Positions 25,628 to 33,597 of a stretch of 64,000 bases of DNA are shown here, in pieces. Position numbers and translations under genes: made by a program. The DNA is taken from the NCBI GenBank assembly GCA_002480495.1, contig DLCG01000008.1, positions 218,635-282,634 of the forward strand, in the 5' to 3' direction. The DNA is from Rhodobiaceae bacterium UBA7804 (GTDB lineage: Bacteria; Pseudomonadota; Alphaproteobacteria; Parvibaculales; Parvibaculaceae). The first letter of the stretch is position 1. Each line of letters starts with the position of its first letter. Under the pieces are notes generated by a model that was not told where the DNA came from, searched no databases, and was given only the letters and a program-made list of their open reading frames with translations.

Positions 25628-27499
25628 TCACATGCGGAATATTGTCTCGCCGCGTTTGATCGTCTCCACGACGGTAAGATCGCGGAGCGTATCCACGGCG
25701 ACGGTCTCCGGGTCTTCCTCAAGGATCACGAGATCCGCCAGCTTCCCTTCCTCTATCGACCCTTTGATGTCGTCCTCGAAATGCTGATAGGCGGCATCCA
25801 GCGTGATGCCGCGCAGCGCTTCGTGCGCCGTGATGCGCTGCTCCGGGCCGAGAATCTTGTCGCTGCGGGTTTTCCTGTTTGTCGCGGACCAGAGCAACAT
25901 CCGGCAGTCGGAAGGAACGACCGGAGAATCGTTGTGAAGCGTGTAGCGCATACCCCGATCGATGGTAGAACGGACCGGACTGATGCGTGCGCCGCGCCGC
26001 GCCCCCAGTACGGAGTCCCGATGCCAGTCACCCCAGTAGAAGGTATGGGAAACGAAGTATGAGGGCATGACGCCGAGCTTCTTCATGAGGTCCAATTGAT
26101 CCTCACGCAGGGTTTGCGCATGAATGACCGTCGAGCGGCGATCAGACAAACCATGTTTCTCGGTAGCCTTTGCGATCGCTCCAATGAACTGATCGGCAGC
26201 AGCGTCGCCGTTGCAATGAGCGTAGACCTGCCAGCCGCGTTCAAAAGCATCGTCGACAAGCTTCGCAGCGGTTTCATCGTCCACTATCCGATAGCCGCTG
26301 TAATCGGAAGAAAAACCGGCAGGCACAACCTCGTAAGGTTCTGTGAGCCAAGCCGTCTTCGCCTGCGGCGAGCCGTCCAGCATCAGCTTTACGCCACCGA
26401 ACTTCAGACCGTTGTAGTCCCGCCGCATCTCGATGTCGCCGCTCGCGAGGTCGTCCATATGCGTGAAAAAGGGATAGGCAACGACGTCAAGCCTGAGCCT
26501 GTCACGCGATGCAGCGAGCGTCAGCAAGTCGTAGTCCGGCCGGCGCGTCGCTCCGTCCTGCGCGGTGGTGATGCCCCATGCCGCGTACTGATCCTGCACC
26601 TTGTCCAGAAGGTCCAGTAATTCCTCAGGCGTCGGCTGAGGCAAGCGCGGCAATGCCAGCGTGATCGCCCCTTCTTCGAGAATGCCGTTCGGTTCCCGCG
26701 TGCCCGGCCACCGGCGAATGACGCCACCCTGCGGATCGGGCGTTTCGGCGCTTATGCCCAGGAGGGAGAGAGCACAGGAATTCACCACAACAACATGCAG
26801 GGAGGCGTGGTACACAAGTATCGGCTGCTCAGTTGAAATCTCGTCGAGATCGCTGCGGGTGATCGCACGCTTCTCCTCAAGAAGGGAATCGTCGTAGTTC
26901 GCGCCCAGCAACCAGCCGCCGCGACCCCCGTTCGTCTCATCGCGATAGATCGCGAGCTCGCGCTGAATGTCCCGGATACTGCCGATCGGACCCGCAGGCT
27001 TCGGTGCAAGATTCCGGAATCCCATGAGCAATGCGGTTATGCAGATGTGGCCGTGACAATCGATGAAACCCGGCAACATCGTCCGGCCACCCAGATCGAC
27101 AATTCGCGCGTCGCTTCCGGCTCTCGCCGTAACATCCTCCTCGCTTCCAACGGCGAGGATGCGGCCGCCTCTGACAGCGACCGCCCCGGCAAGCGGCATC
27201 TTCTCGTTCATCGTGCGTATGATGCCGCCGCGATAGAGGGTCGTTCCCGCCGCATCTGCCTTGTCGCGCCTGGTTTCTCCCGTTGTAAACGCAGGCGCGG
27301 CGAAAGCGAGCGCCGAGATTCCGGCTGCGTCGGCCTTTTTGCCGCTGAGGACGGAGAGTGCCGTCGCCGTCAGGGCCGCACCGGCGCCAAAGAATCCACG
27401 CCGGCTCAATCCCGGTTCATGGGGCCTCGTCACCCCCCACAGATAAGGCGAACAGCAGGGGCAGCCGACGCGATGCCCGTCCGGATTCATATCTGTCAT
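25628..27499 (-). CDS. Amidohydrolase family 3 protein with Tat-type signal
   Basis: This 623-residue metal-dependent hydrolase has a TIM-barrel core. The HxH metal motif is in PGFIDCHGHICI, preceded by the small beta domain (LYRGGIIRTMNEKMPLAGAVAVRGGRILAVG). The C-terminal part holds the usual DLVILEEDP segment. The N-terminus carries a cysteine patch (CPCCSP) and a twin-arginine signal (LSRRGFFGAGAALTA) around residues 28-45, implying folded export to the periplasm. It resembles YtcJ-like amidohydrolases; substrate unknown. The ATG at 27499 follows GGGGGAACGTCA. It sits between enoyl-CoA hydratase and AMP phosphorylase with 13-base gaps. Confidence 0.82.
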   Translation of the reverse strand: MTDMNPDGHRVGCPCCSPYLWGVTRPHEPGLSRRGFFGAGAALTATALSVLSGKKADAAGISALAFAAPAFTTGETRRDKADAAGTTLYRGGIIRTMNEKMPLAGAVAVRGGRILAVGSEEDVTARAGSDARIVDLGGRTMLPGFIDCHGHICITALLMGFRNLAPKPAGPIGSIRDIQRELAIYRDETNGGRGGWLLGANYDDSLLEEKRAITRSDLDEISTEQPILVYHASLHVVVVNSCALSLLGISAETPDPQGGVIRRWPGTREPNGILEEGAITLALPRLPQPTPEELLDLLDKVQDQYAAWGITTAQDGATRRPDYDLLTLAASRDRLRLDVVAYPFFTHMDDLASGDIEMRRDYNGLKFGGVKLMLDGSPQAKTAWLTEPYEVVPAGFSSDYSGYRIVDDETAAKLVDDAFERGWQVYAHCNGDAAADQFIGAIAKATEKHGLSDRRSTVIHAQTLREDQLDLMKKLGVMPSYFVSHTFYWGDWHRDSVLGARRGARISPVRSTIDRGMRYTLHNDSPVVPSDCRMLLWSATNRKTRSDKILGPEQRITAHEALRGITLDAAYQHFEDDIKGSIEEGKLADLVILEEDPETVAVDTLRDLTVVETIKRGETIFRM

Positions 27500-27512
27500 T
27501 GACGTTCCCCCT

Positions 27513-28319
27513 TCAGCGGCCTGTAAACTTCGGCGTACGTTTTTCGAGAAATGCTGTAACCGCCTCTCGCTGATCCTCGCTCGAGGAGACAAGCGCGAAC
27601 TGGTCCGCATCCATGAATGTCGAGACGGAATTGAGAGCGGTGGCGGCCTGCGTGATGCCGCGTTTGGCCATACGGACCGCGACGGGAGGCAAAGCCGCTA
27701 CCTTCTCCGCCCATTTCTTCGCCGTTGGGAGCGCCTCACCATCCCCGCAAAGCTCATCGGCAAGCCCCCACGCCTCCGCTTTCTCCGCAGCTACCCGCTC
27801 GCCGAAAATCGTCAGCTGCTTCGCCCGTGAGGGACCCAAAAGGTTCACAAGGCGCGGCTGGGTGTGCCAGCTCATATTCATGCCGAGAGGAATTTCGGGC
27901 AGACGAAAGTGAGCGCTACGTCCCACGATGCGGAAATCGCAGGCTACAGCGAGCGCCACGCCGCCTCCGATACAGAACCGTTCTATTGCCGCAATCGTCA
28001 CCTGATCGAGAGCTTCCCAGGCATCGCACATGTCCGGTCCGACACGCAGCATCTCGCGTCGCTCAAGGAGCGACGCCTCCGCACGCCTTGCGATTTCGGG
28101 GTCGGCGAGGTCGGCGCCCCCTGAGAATGCCTGTCCGCCTGCGAGAACGATTGCGCTTGTCGATACGTCATCGCGCAACAAACGCGCCGCCTCCGTCAGA
28201 TCCCGCATGAGCTGAACGGAGAGAGGGTTGATGCGATCACCCCGATCGAAGCGAAGCGTGGCAACCCGCCCTTCCCTCTCGATAGTGATGTATTCGCCAA
28301 CTCTTTGAGGCTCCGCCAT
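27513..28319 (-). CDS. Enoyl-CoA hydratase/isomerase family protein
   Basis: The 268-residue crotonase-fold protein has an oxyanion-hole segment SAIVLAGGQAFSGGADLAD (about 55-75) and the core FCIGGGVALAVACDFRIVG. The next helix reads LPEIPLGMNMSWHTQPRLVNLLG. The Glu of PEIPLG is kept, but the following stretch departs from the usual GxGGTQRL, so the reaction (hydration, isomerisation or other acyl-CoA chemistry) is uncertain. The start ATG at 28319 has AGAGGGTGGGGGA upstream. First gene of the five-gene run that ends with the beta-CASP nuclease; the functional link to the nucleotide genes is not obvious. Confidence 0.82.
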   Translation of the reverse strand: MAEPQRVGEYITIEREGRVATLRFDRGDRINPLSVQLMRDLTEAARLLRDDVSTSAIVLAGGQAFSGGADLADPEIARRAEASLLERREMLRVGPDMCDAWEALDQVTIAAIERFCIGGGVALAVACDFRIVGRSAHFRLPEIPLGMNMSWHTQPRLVNLLGPSRAKQLTIFGERVAAEKAEAWGLADELCGDGEALPTAKKWAEKVAALPPVAVRMAKRGITQAATALNSVSTFMDADQFALVSSSEDQREAVTAFLEKRTPKFTGR

Positions 28320-28428
28320 TCCCCCACCCTCTCCGGTTGCTGCAGCGTCTGCGCGCCGATTCCGAAAGGATGATGGCCTCGGAAGCCTTGATTGCCTAGG
28401 GTTTTCCTTGCCGCATGGGGATGGTGTT

Positions 28429-29742
28429 CTAGCCGACGATCTGCCAACTACCGTCGGGCTGGCGGCAGGCCGTGCCGTAGGCCTGCTCGGCGCGGCCGCC
28501 AATCGTGACCACCGTCTGGTACTCCCGACAATAGCGGCCAGGCTCCGGCTCATAGGTACGCAGGGGCGTCACCTGATATCCGTAGCCGTCATCTTCCCAA
28601 TAGACGGGCTGGTTCGATGGGACGTATTCGAGAATGTCGCCCACGCAGGCGCGATTGCTGTCGTCTATTGCCTGACCGAGCAAACCGCCCAACACGGCGC
28701 CGATCAGCGCGCCGCCGACGACGGGGCCGGCACCACGATCCTGATGTGCGCCTATGACCCCGCCGAGAACGGCGCCGATCACCGCTCCCACGGTATCGCT
28801 GTTGCAGGCCGAGCGCCGATAGCCATAGCCGTAATCGTCGTAGCTGTAGACCGAATCATAGCCGGCATAAGGGCCTGAATAGTAATAGTCGTCGTAATAG
28901 TAACCGGTGACGGCCTGCACATAGACAGGCTGGGGAATCGTGACGACATGCGTGACGTTCCGGTAGACGATGACCGGCCCGCGGCGATGCGGATGATGTC
29001 CCTTGCCGTGATAGCCGTACCAGGGACGATCATCATAGACGGGCCGGTAGGGTCGTTTGTAGTTCGCATGCGCATAGCTGGCCGGCCGGCCCATGTGGTT
29101 TCTGTCACGCCGGACTCCGGCACTATCGTCGCGATAGTGGCGGCCGCGGGATTCGAGTTCGCGCTGCAACTGCTGCTGGCGCAGAAAGGCCTGCTGACGG
29201 TTCAACTGCTGGGCTGGCAGATGCTGACGCTGTATGGCCTGCGCGCGCGCCGCATTCGCCTGCCGCTGAAGCGTCTGCGCATCGACAGAAGGCCGAGCCC
29301 GGCTTTGCAGTTCATGCTGCCGGCGTCTTTCCTGCTCGGCGTAGATCTGCGGCCGCCGGTCGTTGGCGTGACGATCGGTCTGTTGTCGATTCAGACGCTC
29401 CTGCGTCGCCTGCTGCTGGCGTTGACGCTCGCGCATATACAATTGCTGACGCCGCTGTGCTTCCTGACTGGCCTGCTGCCGAAATTTCTCTCGCTGCTGC
29501 GACTGCTGGATCGTTTGCCGGCGCTGCATCTCCATCTGTTGCCGCTGGCGTTCGACGGCGTTGTGGTTCTGCCTGCTTTCGTGTTCCCGGCGAGCATCCC
29601 CCTGGCGTGCTCCGCCTTGCCTGCCGGCCTGCTGCTGCCATTGGCGCCAGTCCGACCCCGACGCTGCATCCGCGGCCGTGACATTTCCGAAGCCCAGCAG
29701 AACTGCCAGGCAAATAGATGCATATTGCGCGTATTGCCGCAT
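28429..29742 (-). CDS. Envelope protein with Gln/Arg-rich coiled region and glycine zipper
   Basis: The 437-residue protein has a Sec signal peptide (cleavage near ADAAS, about residue 27). A long Gln/Arg-rich helix follows (about 30-200: runs such as RQQQATQERLNRQQ), then a Tyr/His/Arg-rich segment (YYYDDYYYSGPYAGYDS). A glycine-zipper double helix comes next (AVIGAVLGGVIGA and ALIGAVLGGLLGQAI). The C-terminal domain has two Cys and resembles those of 17-kDa surface antigens and RcnB-like proteins. Probably periplasmic or outer-membrane associated; function unknown. No assigned partner is adjacent. Confidence 0.72.
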   Translation of the reverse strand: MRQYAQYASICLAVLLGFGNVTAADAASGSDWRQWQQQAGRQGGARQGDARREHESRQNHNAVERQRQQMEMQRRQTIQQSQQREKFRQQASQEAQRRQQLYMRERQRQQQATQERLNRQQTDRHANDRRPQIYAEQERRRQHELQSRARPSVDAQTLQRQANAARAQAIQRQHLPAQQLNRQQAFLRQQQLQRELESRGRHYRDDSAGVRRDRNHMGRPASYAHANYKRPYRPVYDDRPWYGYHGKGHHPHRRGPVIVYRNVTHVVTIPQPVYVQAVTGYYYDDYYYSGPYAGYDSVYSYDDYGYGYRRSACNSDTVGAVIGAVLGGVIGAHQDRGAGPVVGGALIGAVLGGLLGQAIDDSNRACVGDILEYVPSNQPVYWEDDGYGYQVTPLRTYEPEPGRYCREYQTVVTIGGRAEQAYGTACRQPDGSWQIVG

Positions 29743-29869
29743 GATATCAGGCGTCTCCCTGGGGTGGGGGCGGACAGCGCCCTACCCTGAGGCAGATTTT
29801 CACCTCCCACCTGAACGACGGATGAACCGCTTGTTAATATTCGCCGTGAGCCACATGGCCCTCGTCAGG

Positions 29870-29898
29870 TTGAATTCGCCGCACGTTTCCCTTCAAAT
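29870..29898 (+). promoter_or_regulatory. Candidate promoter of the glutamate dehydrogenase-family gene
   Basis: TTGAAT (29870-29875) and TCAAAT (29893-29898) are separated by 17 bases, 38 bases before the GTG/ATG region of the gene and upstream of a clear GGAGGCGGA ribosome binding site. Confidence 0.35.
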
Positions 29899-29936
29899 CC
29901 GGCGCAACAGAACAACGAGCGTTCAACGGAGGCGGA

Positions 29937-31178
29937 ATGACCGGCAAGAGCTCCATGCAATCGTCCTATGAGGTATCTCTTGATGCCGCATGCGACCGTC
30001 TCGGCTACACCGAGTCCACCCGCCGCCTGCTATCGCTTGCCGCGCTCGAACTAAAAGTTGAAATCCCCATTGTACGGGATAATGGCGAGCTCGCCGTCTT
30101 CAGCGGATATCGCGTTCAGCATCAGAATGTGAGGGGCCCCTGCAAAGGGGGGCTTCGCTACCACCCTGAAGTGGATATCGACGAGGTGCGCGGTCTGGCT
30201 TCGCTGATGACGATGAAAACCGCCCTGGTGGACATTCCGCTTGGCGGGGGCAAGGGCGGCATATGCTGCAATCCGCGAGAACTCTCAACGCGCGAACTCG
30301 AAGTGCTCACCCGAAAGTTCGTGAAGCGCATTCACAGGGAGATCGGGCCGAACAGCGATATCATGGCGCCCGATGTCGGCACGAACGCTCAGGTCATGGG
30401 CTGGATCCACAGCGAATATTCCGCGATCTACGGCCACTCGCCGGCCGCCGTCACAGGCAAGCCGCTGGCGCTGGGCGGCTCGGCCGGGCGTGACAAGGCG
30501 ACGGGCCATGGCATAGGCATCGTTATCCAAGCCTATTCCGAACGCTACGGGACTCCGCTCGAGGGAGCGACCGTCGCGATTCAGGGCTTCGGGAATGTAG
30601 GCGTCCATGCCGCAAAGGCGCTGACCGACCTCGGGATGAAAGTTATCGCCGTATCGGATGCTCGCAGCGCGGTCTATCGGCGGGAAGGAGTCGATATCTC
30701 GGCGCTCTCAAAGCAGAAGAGCGAAAGAGGCCTTCTTGCCGATGTCGATGGCTACCAGCGGCTCGACCCCGGCAAGGAGCTGGAGGTGGAGTGCGACTAC
30801 CTAGTACCCGCCGCGCTAGGCGGCGTCATAAACGATGAAAACGCCCCCAGAATTAAGGCCAAGACCATCGTTGAGGGAGCAAATGGCCCGGTCACGAGCG
30901 AGGCAGACAAAATCCTGCGTAGGCGCGAAATAGATGTCGTGCCGGATATTCTCGCCAATTCCGGCGGGGTGATCGTCAGCTATTTCGAATGGGTACAGAA
31001 CCTCCAGCGGCAAGTATGGCCCTTGAAGCAGATCGACGACGAGCTTGCCCGGATTTTAGGCAATGCAGCGCGGCAGGTCTTCGACCATGCCGCTCAGAAG
31101 GAGCTCGATCTTCGCTCGGCGGCATTCGACATATCGGTACGCCGCGTCAAGGAAGCGCTGGACGCCACCGGAATCTAG
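29937..31178 (+). CDS. Glu/Leu/Phe/Val dehydrogenase (glutamate dehydrogenase family)
   Basis: This 413-residue enzyme catalyses reversible oxidative deamination of an amino acid, most likely glutamate, with NAD(P). The N-domain shows GPCKGGLRYHPEVD and TALVDIPLGGGKGGI (catalytic Lys). The dinucleotide fold has VAIQGFGNVGVHAAKAL and later DILANSGGVIVSYFEW. The length fits the short hexameric family. A GGAGGCGGA Shine-Dalgarno site is next to the ATG. It is a single-gene unit followed by uppP 122 bases later. Confidence 0.9.
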   Translation: MTGKSSMQSSYEVSLDAACDRLGYTESTRRLLSLAALELKVEIPIVRDNGELAVFSGYRVQHQNVRGPCKGGLRYHPEVDIDEVRGLASLMTMKTALVDIPLGGGKGGICCNPRELSTRELEVLTRKFVKRIHREIGPNSDIMAPDVGTNAQVMGWIHSEYSAIYGHSPAAVTGKPLALGGSAGRDKATGHGIGIVIQAYSERYGTPLEGATVAIQGFGNVGVHAAKALTDLGMKVIAVSDARSAVYRREGVDISALSKQKSERGLLADVDGYQRLDPGKELEVECDYLVPAALGGVINDENAPRIKAKTIVEGANGPVTSEADKILRRREIDVVPDILANSGGVIVSYFEWVQNLQRQVWPLKQIDDELARILGNAARQVFDHAAQKELDLRSAAFDISVRRVKEALDATGI

Positions 31179-31300
31179 AGGTTGGAGGTCAGATTGGAGC
31201 GTTCCGAGCCCGACATCGAGCTGCCATAAGGTTCATGTAAGGGTCATCGTGATAGATTCTCCCAGAATAGTTCCCCTCAGATAAAGGCCCTCCGCCTGAA

Positions 31301-32107
31301 ATGACCGAGCATAGTTTCCTGCAGGCCCTCATCCTCGGCATCGTCGAAGGCGTCTCGGAATTCCTGCCCATTTCGTCCACAGGTCATCTGATCGTCGTGG
31401 GCGAACTGATCGGCTTCTCCAGCATGCCGGGCAAGGTATTCGAGGTCGTGATCCAACTCGGCGCAATTCTGGCGATCTGCGTTCTCTACCGGGAGCGGCT
31501 TTTCCGTGTTGTACGCGATGCGCCTCACGATCCTTCGGCACGCATCTTCATCGGAGCCATTCTGATCGCTCTTGTCCCCGCGGGGCTTGTTGGCGTCCTT
31601 TTTCACGACTTCATCATCAGCGTTCTCTTCTCGCCTTATGTGGTGTGCAGCACGCTGATCCTGGGTGGAATCGCCATCATCGTCATTGAGAGGATGCATC
31701 TCGAAGCGAACATCACGGCAATCGAGAAGCTACCGATGCGAACCGCGTTGAAGATCGGACTTTTTCAATGCCTTGCGCTGGTGCCTGGCGTTTCGCGCTC
31801 CGGCGCCACTATCCTCGGTGCGCTTCTGGTCGGTGTCGAACGAAAGACAGCCGCGGAGTTCTCCTTCTTCCTCGCCATACCTGTAATGCTTGGCGCTTCG
31901 GCGATAAATCTTCTCGAGACATGGGATCTTATCCAACCCTCCCATGCCTACATGATCGCGACCGGTTTCACGGCCGCATTCATTTCGGCCCTGCTTGTAG
32001 TGCAGTGGTTGCTCAACTTCGTAAGCAACCACGGCTATACGATCTTCGGCTGGTACCGGATCGTTTTCGGCTGCCTTTTGCTGGGCTTCTTCCTGTTGCG
32101 AGGCTGA
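31301..32107 (+). CDS. uppP: Undecaprenyl-diphosphatase
   Basis: The enzyme removes a phosphate from undecaprenyl diphosphate to recycle the lipid carrier used for peptidoglycan and polysaccharide synthesis. The 268-residue membrane protein has two family motifs, GIVEGVSEFLPISSTGHL (13-30) and PGVSRSGATILGALL (about 162-176), and about eight helices. It ends six bases before the end of the convergent desaturase gene. Some relatives give bacitracin resistance when overproduced. Confidence 0.94.
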   Translation: MTEHSFLQALILGIVEGVSEFLPISSTGHLIVVGELIGFSSMPGKVFEVVIQLGAILAICVLYRERLFRVVRDAPHDPSARIFIGAILIALVPAGLVGVLFHDFIISVLFSPYVVCSTLILGGIAIIVIERMHLEANITAIEKLPMRTALKIGLFQCLALVPGVSRSGATILGALLVGVERKTAAEFSFFLAIPVMLGASAINLLETWDLIQPSHAYMIATGFTAAFISALLVVQWLLNFVSNHGYTIFGWYRIVFGCLLLGFFLLRG

Positions 32108-32113
32108 AGAGCC

Positions 32114-33385
32114 TCAGGCCTTGTTGGCAGGCGGCTCGCCGGAAGAGGCCCTTCGGCGGCCATCGGCAGCGTCGCGGCGAGGAAGATGGGCGGGCGGCGA
32201 TGCGCGGCGAGGTGCCGAGCGAGGTCCGGTAGAAGGCTGCAGGGGCGCATTCCTCTTCGTCGCCAGCTCGTCTCTGGCCTGCGCGTTGAGATCGATCGGT
32301 TCCACTGTCGGATTACCTTCGAAGTCGAGCCACTGTTTGCGCTCATAGTCGAACAGCTTGCAGTTTCGATAGACGTTCCGGTATTCGCCGAGCCCGAAAC
32401 GATAGCGCACTACATCATCGCCATATGCCTCTATCAACCGTGCCTGCGCCTCAGTGAGCTTGTAGCCGGGTATCGAAGGCAGCGCATGATGCGCGTGATG
32501 GAGCATCACCCATTTGAATAACGGGAGGAAATCGAACGGCAAATCCACGTGGGCAGTCCCGCGAATATTGCCGCCGTAGAAACTCCACTCATCGCGATCC
32601 TTGAACCAGGGAACTTTCGGGTGATTGTGCTGAAGAAAGATCGACAGCGCCATGAGGTAGTTCCAGACCGCGAAGGGAATGAACCAGCCAAGCAGCATGG
32701 TCAGCCAGATCGAACGCTCGGGTGAAAGCGCACTACCGAGGAGACCGATGAAGGCGACCAACCCGCCGCCGAAAATAATGACGAAAAGGGAGTCCGGAAG
32801 ATGGCTCTTCCATTCCGCGCGCATCTGCCTGGTCACCGGAACGACGAGCTTCGGGATCCAGAACTCTATCCAGTAATAAATGAGAGGGCCCGCGGGGCTG
32901 CGATAGATCCGCTCCAAAAGACGCCGCGGCGCGGAGGAACCGTCATATTCCTCCTTCGACATTGGAGCCCATACGTAATCGAAGCCCTTTAGGTTGGTGT
33001 AGCGGTGATGCGTGCGATTATGAACGACGTCCCACTGGCTACGGGAATGCAGGCAAGGAAGGAAGACCAGCCGCGTGATCCACCGGTTCATCGTCCGTCC
33101 GGGCACAAATGCAGAATGGCCGCTGTCATGGCCGATCAGGAAAAGAAGCCCTATCAAGGCACCGTTCGCCACCCCGAAAACGATGTTCACGGCGATGGGG
33201 AGCGGCGCAACAGCCCCGGCCATGGTCAAGAAATAAAGAAAATAATGAATTCCGAGCAGCCACAGACCCCGGCCGAGGGACTTTTCCGTCACCTCCGCAC
33301 GCTCTTCCGCCGTTAGCCAGTCAGAAGGCCTGCCCGGCTTCGCACCCTGCGGAATCTCCGACTTAGGTATTACCGCCACGCTCAT
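32114..33385 (-). CDS. Membrane fatty acid desaturase
   Basis: The 423-residue diiron membrane enzyme has three His boxes: HDSGH (86-90), HNRTHH (122-127) and HHAHH near 298. Four hydrophobic stretches bracket them. It inserts a double bond in an acyl chain; regiospecificity cannot be read. The Ser/Pro/Ala-rich tail after about residue 375 is low in complexity. It is transcribed away from the histidine kinase gene, from a 212-base region with two CtrA-like boxes, and convergent with uppP. Confidence 0.87.
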   Translation of the reverse strand: MSVAVIPKSEIPQGAKPGRPSDWLTAEERAEVTEKSLGRGLWLLGIHYFLYFLTMAGAVAPLPIAVNIVFGVANGALIGLLFLIGHDSGHSAFVPGRTMNRWITRLVFLPCLHSRSQWDVVHNRTHHRYTNLKGFDYVWAPMSKEEYDGSSAPRRLLERIYRSPAGPLIYYWIEFWIPKLVVPVTRQMRAEWKSHLPDSLFVIIFGGGLVAFIGLLGSALSPERSIWLTMLLGWFIPFAVWNYLMALSIFLQHNHPKVPWFKDRDEWSFYGGNIRGTAHVDLPFDFLPLFKWVMLHHAHHALPSIPGYKLTEAQARLIEAYGDDVVRYRFGLGEYRNVYRNCKLFDYERKQWLDFEGNPTVEPIDLNAQARDELATKRNAPLQPSTGPRSAPRRASPPAHLPRRDAADGRRRASSGEPPANKA

Positions 33386-33438
33386 TCGACCACCGCGCCA
33401 CTTGGGTCCAACTGTCCCGTTTCGAGAAAGATTCTAGG

Positions 33439-33453
33439 TTAATCAATGCTTAA
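33439..33453. promoter_or_regulatory. CtrA-type box TTAA-N7-TTAA
   Basis: TTAA at 33439-33442 and 33450-33453 are exactly seven bases apart, a perfect match to the core of the alphaproteobacterial CtrA site. It lies in the divergent region between the desaturase and a PleC/DivJ-like histidine kinase. Binding is inferred from sequence alone. Confidence 0.5.
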
Positions 33454-33498
33454 TTGTGAAGTGCAAGTTTTCCTCTGCAAACAGCCCGCCAGTCATCC

Positions 33499-33513
33499 TT
33501 AAGGCGATCTTAG
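33499..33513. promoter_or_regulatory. Second CtrA-like box TTAA-N7-TTAG
   Basis: TTAA (33499-33502) and TTAG (33510-33513) have the 7-base CtrA spacing with one mismatch in the second half. It lies 46 bases from the box at 33439-33453 in the same intergenic region. Confidence 0.4.
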
Positions 33514-33597
33514 GGAACCGCGTGCCAAAACTGGCTGTGACAGTGTGTTTTTCGTCCCCTGAGAACGCCGCGACAAATCGAGGCAGGCTGGGGCAAG

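Noticed and set aside
28948..29790. Hydrophobic plus-strand frame opposite the glycine-zipper gene
   Set aside because: It is the complement of Gln/Arg codons (giving Leu/Ala), with no ribosome binding site.
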